DNA of 64,000 nucleotides from Roseburia sp. (GCA_019421345.1 JAHZFL010000002.1:258078-322077), one strand, 5' to 3'. Counted from the stretch's first letter, positions 8,180-15,473 are shown. The notes: a model not told the origin generated them from the sequence alone. A program made the numbers and translations.

Positions 8180-8395
8180 TTATTCCTCCAATCTTCTTAT
8201 CTTCGTAAATACATCCACAATCCCTTCAATTGTCCAATCATCCCATCCGCATAACCAAACAAGCACATCGTTTTCCTTTTTACTAAGCTGTATATCCTGA
8301 AAGAACTCACGATTGAGCATATCAATCCTTCTACTTTCTGATTCATAAAACAGATTATTAACATTTCGTGTTCCCTTTTCTGGTTGAATAATCAT
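8180..8395 (-). CDS. Hypothetical protein, 71 aa
   Basis: Starts MIIQPEKGTRNVNNLFYES after an AGGTG site. It ends with a Trp-rich helical segment (WLCGWDDWTIEGIVDVFTKI). The start codon is separated from the upstream LexA-like gene by only a few bases, so the genes are probably translated together. Function unknown. Confidence 0.6.
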   Translation of the reverse strand: MIIQPEKGTRNVNNLFYESESRRIDMLNREFFQDIQLSKKENDVLVWLCGWDDWTIEGIVDVFTKIRRLEE

Positions 8396-8649
8396 TTAAT
8401 CACCTGCTTTCACAAATTCATATCCAACAACTTTAATTACCCTCAGTTGATTCCACTTTATTTCAATCTTTCCCATATCCTCTAACACTAATAAATGATG
8501 ATGCACTGTTGACATAGAGTTTAAACCAACTGTTTCGCATATTTCTCTTACCAATGGTGCATATCCATTTTCAGCAATGAATTTAATTAGAAAGTCATAA
8601 ATCTTTTTTCGTGATTCAATTCCTTTTTTTTTTCAGCATCTTTATTCAT
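8396..8649 (-). pseudogene. LexA-type winged-helix regulator split at an A10 run
   Basis: From ATG 8649 (AGGAG 4 nt upstream) the frame reads MNKDAEKKK, then meets a run of ten A bases and goes out of frame. In the other frame, codons after the run give RKKIYDFLIKFIAENGY, PLVREICETVGLNSMSTVHH and HLLVLEDMGKIEIKWNQLRV, ending at the TAA at 8396. That is the LexA N-terminal DNA-binding fold without the protease domain. One extra A (A11) would make an 84-aa protein. It could be phase-variable, rescued by polymerase slippage, or dead. Confidence 0.65.
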
Positions 8650-8656
8650 AGTTCTC

Positions 8657-9040
8657 CTATTTCAATTGCTTGTAACTTTTAAAGTCCTTATCAACAATCC
8701 ATCCATTATGTTGAAAATCTCCAATAGCAATTAGCATAGCTGTTTCCGCTTTGTTTGTTTCAATAATTACTTCCCTTACTACTTCTCCTTTTGTGTGAAA
8801 CATTTTAATAGGAACAATAAATTTCTTCATTCCTTGTTCTGCTTTCCAATCAGCATCAATATCATCCATAATGTCTTTTAGATTTTCCAACGATGTTTTA
8901 AAGAAGTAAAGCTCACCATTTGCCATTACCGGCTTACCCAATTCACAATGCAACTGAATTTTATCCATCATCTGCTGAATACCAGCTTGCACACCTTCAT
9001 TATATGCTTTTTTAATCATCATTTCTGTTGTCTTTTCCAT
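8657..9040 (-). CDS. Hypothetical protein, 127 aa
   Basis: Starts MEKTTEMMIKKAYNEGVQ at the ATG with GGAGG 8 nt upstream; a second ATG 5 codons earlier lies too close to it. A helical N-terminus is followed by a mixed domain (KKFIVPIKMFHTKGEVVREV). Its stop overlaps the ribosome-binding site of the LexA-like gene. No family recognised. Confidence 0.6.
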   Translation of the reverse strand: MEKTTEMMIKKAYNEGVQAGIQQMMDKIQLHCELGKPVMANGELYFFKTSLENLKDIMDDIDADWKAEQGMKKFIVPIKMFHTKGEVVREVIIETNKAETAMLIAIGDFQHNGWIVDKDFKSYKQLK

Positions 9041-9062
9041 CTTGAAATCCTCCATTATAATA

Positions 9063-9164
9063 TTATGTGTAAATAATCAGCAATACTGCCACAATGCAAC
9101 CTATAACAATCTTTGCTATAGTCCATTTAGTTATTGGTTCTGGTTCTTCGTCTAATCTCCGCAA
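9063..9164 (-). CDS. Small single-pass membrane protein, 33 aa
   Basis: A TTG at 9164 with a perfect AGGAGG 6 nt upstream opens a frame that overlaps the end of the gene at 9127. The product is a charged head (MRRLDEEPEPITKW) followed by one hydrophobic segment (TIAKIVIGCIVAVLLIIYT) that ends at the stop. The layout is typical of real small membrane proteins. Function unknown. Confidence 0.5.
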   Translation of the reverse strand: MRRLDEEPEPITKWTIAKIVIGCIVAVLLIIYT

Positions 9165-9330
9165 CTCTTTCCTCCTGTTCCAATCCTATTGTTTTATTCC
9201 ACACTTCCCGCAATGTCGGTTTATGCTGCAACGCTCCAAAATGTGTAACTCTGTTTCCATTTGATACTTCATAGAATTTATTGTTGATTACGATTTTGTA
9301 ACCGTGTTTGTAATGTACTGGTCTTTCCAT
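9127..9330 (-). CDS. Hypothetical protein, 67 aa
   Basis: Starts MERPVHYKHGYKIVINNK after AAGGAAGTGATGGA. It is small and basic, with an Arg-rich C-terminus (RVAEIRRRTRTNN). The gene follows the recombinase and its end overlaps the small membrane protein. No family recognised. Confidence 0.55.
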   Translation of the reverse strand: MERPVHYKHGYKIVINNKFYEVSNGNRVTHFGALQHKPTLREVWNKTIGLEQEERVAEIRRRTRTNN

Positions 9331-9400
9331 TCCATCACTTCCTTCTCTTGTGTGTCTCTATATATCTAATACCCTTTTTATAAGTGATTTTCCCACCCAT

Positions 9401-10276
9401 TTATAATAATTCTGCACGTTCTTTAATTTTCCTCATGGAAGGATTGGTATATTTCATAGTTGTATGAATATTTGAGTGACCTGCTAACATTGCGACCTCT
9501 GATATTGTGTAACCAGCTTCCAACGCTGAACTACAGAAATAATGTCTAAGTGTATGTGGTGTAATTGGTTTATTTTTATCCGAATATTCACAAAATACCT
9601 TATTGATTGCTGTACGGTCTAATTTTTGACCATGAGAATTATAAAAAAGCAGTTCTGTTTCTTCCTTATTATAATATTCTAGGTATTCACTGATTGCACC
9701 CGTTACTTTACTATTGGCAATTACAATTCTTTGCTTCTCACCTTTTCCATCTGTCACACGAATTTCACCAGTAATAGTTGATACTTCCTTTTTCTTTAAT
9801 CTCAATACTTCGCTGATCCGTAATCCGGTGTACATCAATACTGTAACAATGGTATAGTTCCGTAAAGCATAAGTACCTTTGGATTGTAAAATCCGCTGTC
9901 TTAATGCTTCTACATCCTCTTTTGTTATCTCCGTTGGATTGATTGCGTTCTCTTGAATCTTTATAAAATCCGCTTTAGTGACTACAATGTTATCCGGCTG
10001 CATTAACTCATTGTACTTTGATAATGCTGACAGTTTAGCATTGATTGATTTTCCATCCAGATTATGATCATCTTTTCCAACACGCTTTATATTTTTCAGA
10101 TAGTTCTTGTACTCCTGGACATTGGCACGATACAAACCTTTAAACTCTGTATTTCCAAAACTATCTGCAAACCATTTAAAATACTCCTTCATGTGTATCA
10201 TATATGATTTGATTGTATTGTCAGATTTTCCTTCCAGTTTCAATTTCTCTATAAATTCATTCACATATTTTTCCAT
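9401..10276 (-). CDS. Tyrosine recombinase (XerC/D-type integrase)
   Basis: A 291-aa recombinase. The N-terminal SAM-like core-binding domain (residues ~1-105) precedes a catalytic domain with the full set of active residues: Arg in TGLRISEV, Lys in GKGEKQR, HTLRHY, the GHSN His, and the nucleophile Tyr in MKYTN. Start: ATG 10276 has GGAGG at good spacing; an upstream TTG does not. Its small size is like Xer proteins rather than large ICE integrases, so it may resolve dimers or catalyse integration of the element. Repeats immediately upstream may be its binding sites. Confidence 0.85.
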   Translation of the reverse strand: MEKYVNEFIEKLKLEGKSDNTIKSYMIHMKEYFKWFADSFGNTEFKGLYRANVQEYKNYLKNIKRVGKDDHNLDGKSINAKLSALSKYNELMQPDNIVVTKADFIKIQENAINPTEITKEDVEALRQRILQSKGTYALRNYTIVTVLMYTGLRISEVLRLKKKEVSTITGEIRVTDGKGEKQRIVIANSKVTGAISEYLEYYNKEETELLFYNSHGQKLDRTAINKVFCEYSDKNKPITPHTLRHYFCSSALEAGYTISEVAMLAGHSNIHTTMKYTNPSMRKIKERAELL

Positions 10277-10290
10277 TATACAATCCTCCA

Positions 10291-10389
10291 ATAAATTATG
10301 TTGCCTTATTTTCCACTATGACATTTATAAATTATGTTGCGAAATAATATTCCATATATAACCTATATACCCTTTTTGGCAACATAATT
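10291..10389. repeat. Repeats upstream of the recombinase gene
   Basis: ATAAATTATGTTGC occurs at 10291-10304 and 10327-10340 (36 bp apart), and its inner part recurs inverted as GCAACATAATT at 10379-10389. They flank the likely promoter of the recombinase. They could be recombinase arm/core sites or autoregulatory operators. Confidence 0.55.
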
Positions 10390-10492
10390 GCCCTTATGTG
10401 GCGAAAATAATTTGATGATTTTTCACTCTGAATATTGTATATTTTCCATGTGCAAGGTATCATATATATGTAGATGAAGAAATCATTTAGAA

Positions 10493-10762
10493 TTGGAGTT
10501 GAATATTATAGACTTTGAAATTAAAAAGCGTAGCATCGTGAAAGATTTTTTCCACAAGCCACACAATACCTTAGAAGATTTGCTTTTCAAAATCATTATG
10601 AAATTACCTGACAAATTCATTCCATCGGCTTTAATGGAATGGTTAGACCGATACACTTCCAAACGTATCAATCAATTAAAACAGCAGAATGTTAAGCAGA
10701 CATGGAGAAGCGTCTATCTCCAAAAAGCTATTGATGATATTTCTAGTCGGCGACAGTCGTAA
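10493..10762 (+). CDS. Hypothetical protein, 89 aa
   Basis: The frame reads LNIIDFEIKKRSIVKDFFHK and later LPDKFIPSALMEWLDRYTSK. The start is uncertain: there is no ATG, and the candidates are TTG at 10493 or 10499 near a GGAG. The protein is basic and helical. I recall similar small proteins in Clostridial mobile elements, without known function. Confidence 0.5.
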   Translation: MELNIIDFEIKKRSIVKDFFHKPHNTLEDLLFKIIMKLPDKFIPSALMEWLDRYTSKRINQLKQQNVKQTWRSVYLQKAIDDISSRRQS

Positions 10763-10774
10763 AATTCAAAACAA

Positions 10775-10815
10775 AAGCACCTTCAGAAGAATGTATTTTT
10801 CTTCCGTTGGTGCTT
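10775..10815. terminator. Terminator between convergent genes
   Basis: A stem of AAGCACC with GGTGCTT plus inner GAAGAA with TTCTTC surrounds a short loop. A-rich and T-rich flanks on both sides suit a two-way terminator for the genes ending at 10762 and 10824. Confidence 0.6.
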
Positions 10816-10823
10816 CTATTGTT

Positions 10824-11237
10824 TTACAATTTCAAATACTCCTTCGGCATAATTGCTTTTATTTCCGATGTAGCGTAATCAGAAATATTCCTTGTAATAA
10901 TGTAGTCTGCTCCGTATGACTTTGCACATTCCATCTGCAAGCAGTCCTCAAAGTCTGAAAAATCTTCGTTTGCAAGTCCAGACACTAACTTTACCTTGTC
11001 GATTCCTTCTACATCAAAGATTGAACATAAATTAGATAATACCTCTCTGCGTTCCTTTGCACCGTAATCCTTCCTTAATATGAAGAACATATTAGGGATT
11101 GAATGAGCTGCAATACATCCCTTTACTTTTCCGTCTGCACAGGATAAAATAACATCCTTTGCATCCTCAAAAAATGGTTCTCGCTCCAAAAGATAATCTA
11201 TTAACACATTTGTATCAATCAGAATCTTATTTGCCAT
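10824..11237 (-). CDS. PIN-domain toxin (VapC-like)
   Basis: A 137-aa PIN-domain RNase-like protein. The N-terminal ILIDTNVLIDYLL carries the first catalytic Asp, an acidic mid-region (NEDFSDFEDCLQME) supplies further metal-binding residues, and ADYIITRN is the typical C-terminal PIN motif. It overlaps the upstream small gene by 11 bases, the usual toxin-antitoxin arrangement. It would cleave RNA when the antitoxin is lost and so stabilise the element. Confidence 0.75.
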   Translation of the reverse strand: MANKILIDTNVLIDYLLEREPFFEDAKDVILSCADGKVKGCIAAHSIPNMFFILRKDYGAKERREVLSNLCSIFDVEGIDKVKLVSGLANEDFSDFEDCLQMECAKSYGADYIITRNISDYATSEIKAIMPKEYLKL

Positions 11238-11451
11238 ACTTTTCTTCCCTATAAGAAGCTAATTCTGCGTCATCATCCGTAACAGTTCCTTTTCTGCGTA
11301 ACTGCTCCAATCTGGCAAACGCTTCTTTCCTTTCTGATTTAGTATCGGTATATAAGCCATTAACACCTTGCATTATCTGAATTATAAAACTCAGCTTATC
11401 TTCTGGTAACTTTTCCAATTCCATTATTGCACTCTGTCTTAAAGCTGTCAT
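11227..11451 (-). CDS. Antitoxin partner of the PIN toxin
   Basis: A 74-aa protein that starts MTALRQSAIMELEKLPED at the ATG with GGAGG 8 nt upstream. The N-terminal helices (LEKLPEDKLSFIIQIMQG) and acidic tail (DDDAELASYREEKYGK) fit antitoxins that accompany PIN toxins. No exact antitoxin family is claimed. The overlap with the toxin gene supports translational coupling. Confidence 0.65.
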   Translation of the reverse strand: MTALRQSAIMELEKLPEDKLSFIIQIMQGVNGLYTDTKSERKEAFARLEQLRRKGTVTDDDAELASYREEKYGK

Positions 11452-11463
11452 AAGCAATACCTC

Positions 11464-11700
11464 CTATTCTTCGTCACTATCCTTACTTTGTTTGTTCTGT
11501 TCCCTTATAGTAACAATTTCTATTCCCATATCTTTTTCAAGAAGAGATATAACCAACTGATTAATACTCATTCCTTTTTTCTTTGCGTGTTCCTTGATTG
11601 GTTCAAGGTATTCCTCTGGAACTCTCAATTTTATATCCTTAATTTTTTTCATGTATTCTTTCAAACTGTCTTTTTGTTTATCAGTTGCAGCAGCCAACAC
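11464..11700 (-). CDS. Ribbon-helix-helix-like protein
   Basis: The segment IKLRVPEEYLEPIKEHAKKK followed by GMSINQLVISLLEKDMGI has the beta-strand plus two-helix pattern of Arc/MetJ-type DNA-binding proteins. A GGAGG site best serves the GTG at 11700 or the TTG at 11697; the longer frame from a TTG at 11730 has no ribosome-binding site. It lies just upstream of the antitoxin and may regulate the toxin operon. Confidence 0.6.
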   Translation of the reverse strand: MLAAATDKQKDSLKEYMKKIKDIKLRVPEEYLEPIKEHAKKKGMSINQLVISLLEKDMGIEIVTIREQNKQSKDSDEE

Positions 11701-11795
11701 TGTAACCTCCGTTTCTGTATACTTCTTCAATTTAAGTATACCCGACTTTGCTCAAAAATTCAACACAATTCTATGGGTACATAACACCCACACTC

Positions 11796-12314
11796 TCAAA
11801 CCATTTTACTTAATATTCTATGTACAATCCTCCACTTTAATTTTCCCTTGTACTTCTTTTCCATCTGATACATATAAATCAATGATATTCGCTCAAAGAA
11901 GGTATCGGGGAAAATATTACCCTTGAAGAAATTGCAAGGCTCACAAGTACAAGAAAGATTTGCCACATTATCAGCTCCACCCATTGAAAGAGGTTTAACA
12001 TGGTCTATGGTCATATCCTCAAACAAAATTTTCCTTCCGCACAATTCACAATATCCACCTGCTCTCTCATATATTAACTGCCTTGTGTCCTGCGAATATG
12101 ATTTCCGATTCTTTTTCTTACTCGGATTTCTTCTATAACATATCTTATTAGTAGCAGTATCATATACATAATATCCCTTTGTACTGTTTGGATTGTGTCG
12201 GCATTGTTCAATAGCCTTTTCCAATGTTTCATAATTTTTTGCCTTATCTATATCAAATGTTTTCCTCAATCCACCAGTTTCATTAAGTGTTATGTAGCAC
12301 TTATTATCATTCAT
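11796..12314 (-). CDS. HNH endonuclease
   Basis: A 172-aa protein. The C-terminal half has the HNH signature: CELCGRK, then TIDHVKPLSMGGADNVANLS, then CEPCNFFKGN, giving two zinc-binding CxxC pairs and the catalytic His. The N-terminal part (GYYVYDTATNKICYRR) is of unknown role. The ribosome-binding site is weak. It may be a homing-type or defence nuclease carried by the element. Confidence 0.75.
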   Translation of the reverse strand: MNDNKCYITLNETGGLRKTFDIDKAKNYETLEKAIEQCRHNPNSTKGYYVYDTATNKICYRRNPSKKKNRKSYSQDTRQLIYERAGGYCELCGRKILFEDMTIDHVKPLSMGGADNVANLSCTCEPCNFFKGNIFPDTFFERISLIYMYQMEKKYKGKLKWRIVHRILSKMV

Positions 12315-12332
12315 TATTACTAAGCCATAATC

Positions 12333-12527
12333 TCAACCCCTTCCATATTTCTTATTGTGGTTTACAAATTTCTGCACCTCTTTTTCTGTCTTAAAAAATT
12401 CCGTAATGTGCATATCATTTTTATCTTGTAAATTCTGCTTGTATGCTCCGTATCTGTAGCCATCACGATAAGCAATACAATTATCAGGCAACAAACTGAT
12501 TCCATATTTATATCCATTCACTATCAT
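12333..12527 (-). CDS. Hypothetical protein, 64 aa
   Basis: Starts MIVNGYKYGISLLPDNCI after GGAAGGATGG. A longer frame with a hydrophobic N-terminus would need a GTG at 12602 that has no ribosome-binding site. It is the last gene of the small-gene cassette that begins with the sigma-like factor. Function unknown. Confidence 0.5.
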   Translation of the reverse strand: MIVNGYKYGISLLPDNCIAYRDGYRYGAYKQNLQDKNDMHITEFFKTEKEVQKFVNHNKKYGRG

Positions 12528-12591
12528 ATAATTAACCATCCTTCCTATAATGCAGATGGCTATATTCCAAGCCATCCACACCATCCCAATG

Positions 12592-12900
12592 TTATCTCTC
12601 ACTAGGAAAACAAATTGTTGTTGCGTTGTCTTCTGCTATTTCTGAAATCCGATTTGTGATTATATAACTCTTTCCTTTACAAGTCTTATAAGCTGCAAGG
12701 ATATATAAAGTATCCGAATATTGTAAAGCATCCTCGTTGACTTGCTTATCTTCCGCATCCAAATCTCCCCAATCCTTATTACAATATCTTTGCAATGCCG
12801 ACATAACCTCGCTTGCAAACTGTTTATTTTCCGACATAGCGTTGTTGAGTGTAGCAGTACAAACAACCTTTCCAAGATTAAAATATTTTGAAGTATACAT
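12592..12900 (-). CDS. Conserved mobile-element protein, 102 aa
   Basis: The protein reads MYTSKYFNLGKVVCTATL, then KDWGDLDAEDKQVNEDAL, then KSYIITNRISEIAEDNATTI. I recognise this as the small 'plasmid-related' family common in Gram-positive conjugative transposons: the pattern WGDLxxEDKxxNxxAL and a C-terminal ATTxxFP are characteristic. Molecular function is unknown. Start chosen at the second ATG because the first sits directly on its ribosome-binding site. Confidence 0.7.
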   Translation of the reverse strand: MYTSKYFNLGKVVCTATLNNAMSENKQFASEVMSALQRYCNKDWGDLDAEDKQVNEDALQYSDTLYILAAYKTCKGKSYIITNRISEIAEDNATTICFPSER

Positions 12901-12918
12901 ATCTTTTCCCATCCTTTC

Positions 12919-13173
12919 CTATGACAATCCACACAAGCAAGCAATTCTATATAATAGGTTTCGTGCAATTCTTCGCTTACGTTCTGCTTCTGCCTTTGCT
13001 TTCCGTTCCAGCCTATCCATGAAAGAAAGCTGATTATCCATTTCCATATATTCCACTATCTGAAGCGGTGTTAATGCACTATATGGTGTCTTCAAGTTCC
13101 TATCTATAATCTGGTTTCCATCTGCTGTATCAATGATTCTAAAATTAAACATAATATTTTCCACCTTTTCCAT
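12919..13173 (-). CDS. Conserved mobile-element protein, 84 aa
   Basis: The sequence FRIIDTADGNQIIDRNLKTP followed by YSALTPLQIVEYMEMDNQL and a basic Glu/Arg/Lys-rich helix before LLYRIACLCGLS is a pattern I know from integrative elements of Clostridia. It overlaps the sigma-like gene by one base and is certainly co-translated with it. The function is undescribed as far as I know. Confidence 0.7.
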   Translation of the reverse strand: MEKVENIMFNFRIIDTADGNQIIDRNLKTPYSALTPLQIVEYMEMDNQLSFMDRLERKAKAEAERKRRIARNLLYRIACLCGLS

Positions 13174-13733
13174 TATCCTATTAACTGTTGTACTTCCATT
13201 ACATCAGCTACAACATTTTTGATTTTTCCAAACTGCTTATATACTCTCTTTGGCTTGATTCCATTATTCTCTGCAATCTCTTTGAGTGTGTAACCTTCCA
13301 ATTTATCAAAGAAAATCCGTTGTTGCTCTGTGGTCAAAATTTCCTCAATCTGCTTTATGGTTTCCTTATATTCAAGTGATTTCTCCATATTGCCGATTGA
13401 ATCCGATATACAAGCATCTATTTCCTCAAAACTAATATCTGCCCCAGCCTCAGAGCTTCTTTTCATTGTTTTTCGTTCTCTAAAGTGCCTATATACTGCA
13501 CGTTTCATATACATATAAGAAACTGATTCAAAATTGCACCTACTCTGCAATTCCTCATTATTCAAGTAAATTTCCACAGATAACAAAAATTCCATAACTA
13601 CAATGTCAAAAAATTCCTCTGTATCCAGTTTTGAGCGTTTCAAAAATTCCGTGATTAGATGGTAATTATCAGAAGCAAATTGCTTTTCCGTTGGTGTTAG
13701 TGGTCTGTCTATATACTCTGCTTTTCTTGGCAT
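13173..13733 (-). CDS. Sigma-70-like factor of a mobile element
   Basis: A 186-aa protein. The C-terminal part (ILTTEQQRIFFDKLEGYTLK, EIAENNGIKPKRVYKQFGKI) is a region-4-type helix-turn-helix. The middle (SYMYMKRAVYRHFRERKTMK) resembles region 2. Such small sigma-like proteins precede the two conserved proteins downstream in many Gram-positive elements and probably drive their transcription or transfer genes. It overlaps the next gene by one base. Confidence 0.7.
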   Translation of the reverse strand: MPRKAEYIDRPLTPTEKQFASDNYHLITEFLKRSKLDTEEFFDIVVMEFLLSVEIYLNNEELQSRCNFESVSYMYMKRAVYRHFRERKTMKRSSEAGADISFEEIDACISDSIGNMEKSLEYKETIKQIEEILTTEQQRIFFDKLEGYTLKEIAENNGIKPKRVYKQFGKIKNVVADVMEVQQLIG

Positions 13734-13761
13734 AGTGTTCTACCTCCGATTTTTCTGATTG

Positions 13762-13789
13762 TATGGGGAAGTTGTTGCGCTTCCCCATA
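13762..13789. terminator. Hairpin between hypothetical gene and sigma-like gene
   Basis: A 10-bp perfect stem (TATGGGGAAG with CTTCCCCATA) and an 8-nt loop. No U-tract follows on either strand, so it may attenuate transcription or protect an mRNA end rather than terminate. Confidence 0.45.
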
Positions 13790-13812
13790 AATTAGTTGCT
13801 ACCGCTGATTGA

Positions 13813-14217
13813 TTAAAAGAATTTGTCAATCATAGCTTTTACAATGACTTTTTTCAATTCGTTCTGGTACTCTGACAAGTCAACATCAATGCTTGCACTT
13901 GTCCACATTGTTCTGTCTGCTTTATCCTCAATATCAATTTCAATACGATATGAAAACTCTTTATTGTCAATGATGATATGTAAAGATAAGTATGTCTCAA
14001 CTCCTGCATCTGTCCATTTGCTATCATTATTTGTGAAGTGTTCCTTTATCATCTGCAAGTGTTCAGCTTTTGCAATCTCTACAGCTTCATTGATATTATT
14101 CTGAATGTCAGCTGATACTGATTCAATACCGATAAATACATCAAGAGTATTCTCACAAAACTTAATATGATTTAAGTTGATAGATCCGATTGTTGTTGTA
14201 ATGTTCTTTCTTTTCAT
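13813..14217 (-). CDS. Hypothetical protein, 134 aa
   Basis: Starts MKRKNITTTIGSINLNHI. Alternating hydrophobic residues suggest a beta-rich fold (SLHIIIDNKEFSYRIEIDIE). It is soluble with an acidic middle. A gene for a T-arm-like RNA or DNA hairpin lies just upstream. No family recognised. Confidence 0.55.
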   Translation of the reverse strand: MKRKNITTTIGSINLNHIKFCENTLDVFIGIESVSADIQNNINEAVEIAKAEHLQMIKEHFTNNDSKWTDAGVETYLSLHIIIDNKEFSYRIEIDIEDKADRTMWTSASIDVDLSEYQNELKKVIVKAMIDKFF

Positions 14218-14275
14218 AGGATTGTACCTACCTTTCTTATAAAATATTTGATTGATTATTACGGTTATTAATTAA

Positions 14276-14323
14276 CCGATTGAGCGTGTAAGGAATCGAA
14301 CCTTACAAAAACCATTCGCCCAA
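14276..14323 (-). other. T-arm-like minihelix (tRNA-like element)
   Basis: On the minus strand, GTAAGGTTCGATTCCTTAC forms a perfect T-stem and a consensus T-loop (GTTCGATTC). It is flanked by TTGGGCG and CGCTCAA, which pair 7 bp with one G-T pair, like an acceptor stem. There is no D-arm or anticodon arm; only 10 nt lie between acceptor and T-arm. It is not a tRNA. It could be a degraded tRNA, a tRNA-like tag or chance. Confidence 0.35.
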
Positions 14324-14330
14324 TTTTTAA

Positions 14331-14459
14331 CTAAGAAATTCTTGCCCACTCGTTTCTACGAATGCGATTATAAAACTTTATTGCGTCTGTATAGTCTGTG
14401 AAAACTTTTCTACTGTATTTGATACCGTCTTCCAAATATTCAACTATATACCTTTTCAT
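14331..14459 (-). CDS. Small hypothetical protein, 42 aa
   Basis: The frame MKRYIVEYLEDGIKYSRK ... NRIRRNEWARIS has GGAGG 4 nt upstream and overlaps the stop of the preceding small gene (ATGA). The charged and aromatic pattern looks like a small folded domain. Function unknown. Confidence 0.6.
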   Translation of the reverse strand: MKRYIVEYLEDGIKYSRKVFTDYTDAIKFYNRIRRNEWARIS

Positions 14460-14611
14460 ACTTCCTCCGCCTCCTTCTTTAGCTTGTCCTCATACCATTT
14501 AATAGAACCGCCTTTAAAATTGGTTTTCGGTTGTAATATGATAGACTTGCCGACTTTCTCAACTACTCCGTTTTTGCTCTGTGCTGCAAATTGAATTGTC
14601 TGCTTCTGCAT
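14456..14611 (-). CDS. Small hypothetical protein, 51 aa
   Basis: The frame MQKQTIQFAAQSKNGVVE ... WYEDKLKKEAEEV starts 10 nt after GGAGG and ends in an ATGA overlap with the next small gene, so the two are translated together. No family recognised. A GGGTGGA/TCCACCC hairpin (14723-14740) lies between it and the next upstream gene. Confidence 0.6.
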   Translation of the reverse strand: MQKQTIQFAAQSKNGVVEKVGKSIILQPKTNFKGGSIKWYEDKLKKEAEEV

Positions 14612-14755
14612 CCGTTTATTTCCTCCTTTATTAGATGGTTTTGTTATTTTGCTATCCTCTGCATTTATAGAGACTTGGAACTCTCGCCACGTTTGGCGGT
14701 TGCATTATAGCCTTTTGACATTGGGTGGATTGCTCCACCCTTTTCCGTTGGTCTG

Positions 14756-15037
14756 CTATTTAATTCTTAACACGTTGTAACTTGTTACCTTTTCAAATGG
14801 TTTCAAGTCATCGCCCAGAATCTCGGTCAACTTGTCCTTATCAAGTGTTTTTCTGCTCTGTGGCTTGTAGGTAATTTTTGCGGTGTCTGTAATCTCGGTA
14901 TCAATTTCATGCTCTGTCATGTACTTGATTATCTGACGTTCTGCTTCTTTTACTTCATTTTCAAGCTCTTCTTTCATAGCTTTAAGGCTTCTTAACTCCT
15001 GCACTTTCTTTTCAAGTTCTAATTTTGTCATACACAT
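14756..15037 (-). CDS. Coiled-coil protein, 93 aa
   Basis: Starts MCMTKLELEKKVQELRSLK at the ATG 9 nt after GGAGG. Residues ~1-50 form a coiled coil (KAMKEELENEVKEAERQIIK). A short C-terminal region (RKTLDKDKLTEILGDD ... VTSYNVLRIK) resembles small phage proteins of unknown role. It is read away from the operator array at 15088-15207 and is probably controlled by it. Confidence 0.6.
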   Translation of the reverse strand: MCMTKLELEKKVQELRSLKAMKEELENEVKEAERQIIKYMTEHEIDTEITDTAKITYKPQSRKTLDKDKLTEILGDDLKPFEKVTSYNVLRIK

Positions 15038-15087
15038 AATGACTAACCTCCTTAGATATTTGATTGATTGTTCTTTCACCTCATCGG

Positions 15088-15207
15088 TATGGGTACATAT
15101 TATCACTATATGGGCACATAATCAATATGCAAACCGCACAAATATGGGTACATATTTTTGTGCAGTTTTATGGGTACATATTTATTGACTTTCGATATGT
15201 ACCCATA
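15088..15207. promoter_or_regulatory. Five-copy operator array in a divergent control region
   Basis: TATGGGTACATAT occurs at 15088-15100, 15143-15155 and 15169-15181. A variant TATGGGCACATAA is at 15109-15121, and an inverted copy ATATGTACCCATA at 15195-15207. The inverted copy lies inside the plus-strand promoter spacer, so binding should block it. The core GGGTAC extended by TAT on one side looks like a specific repressor site. Confidence 0.75.
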
Positions 15208-15214
15208 TTATAAT
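15185..15214 (+). promoter_or_regulatory. Promoter of the J-domain operon
   Basis: TTGACT at 15185-15190 and TATAAT at 15209-15214 with an 18-bp spacer. The spacer contains the inverted fifth operator copy. It would transcribe the three plus-strand genes from 15264 to 16283. Confidence 0.7.
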
Positions 15215-15263
15215 AAGCTTATCAAATCAATCAAATATAAATAAATTTAAGGAGGTTTTCACT

Positions 15264-15473
15264 ATGAGAACAACAAGAAAAGTATTAGAAGTAAAGGTAA
15301 ACAATTACAACAGTATTTCAAATGTAAAGTTGAAACTAAATGATGATGTAGCCGGAGCAATCAATCTTTATACAGAGGATAACAACAGAATCGTAACCGC
15401 TACAAATAAAGAAATGATTATTATATTAGATGCTTTAATCAATATAAAAGCATTGGAGAACTGCAACAGATAA
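15264..15473 (+). CDS. Hypothetical protein, 69 aa
   Basis: Starts MRTTRKVLEVKVNNYNSIS after AAGGAGG. It appears beta-rich and is the first gene behind the controlled promoter. A GGCGG/CCGCC hairpin (15485-15520 region) separates it from the J-domain gene. Function unknown. Confidence 0.6.
   Translation: MRTTRKVLEVKVNNYNSISNVKLKLNDDVAGAINLYTEDNNRIVTATNKEMIIILDALINIKALENCNR

Noticed and set aside
14276..14351. Complete tRNA gene
   Set aside because: A T-arm is present but no D-arm or anticodon arm fits, and the upstream part codes for a small protein.
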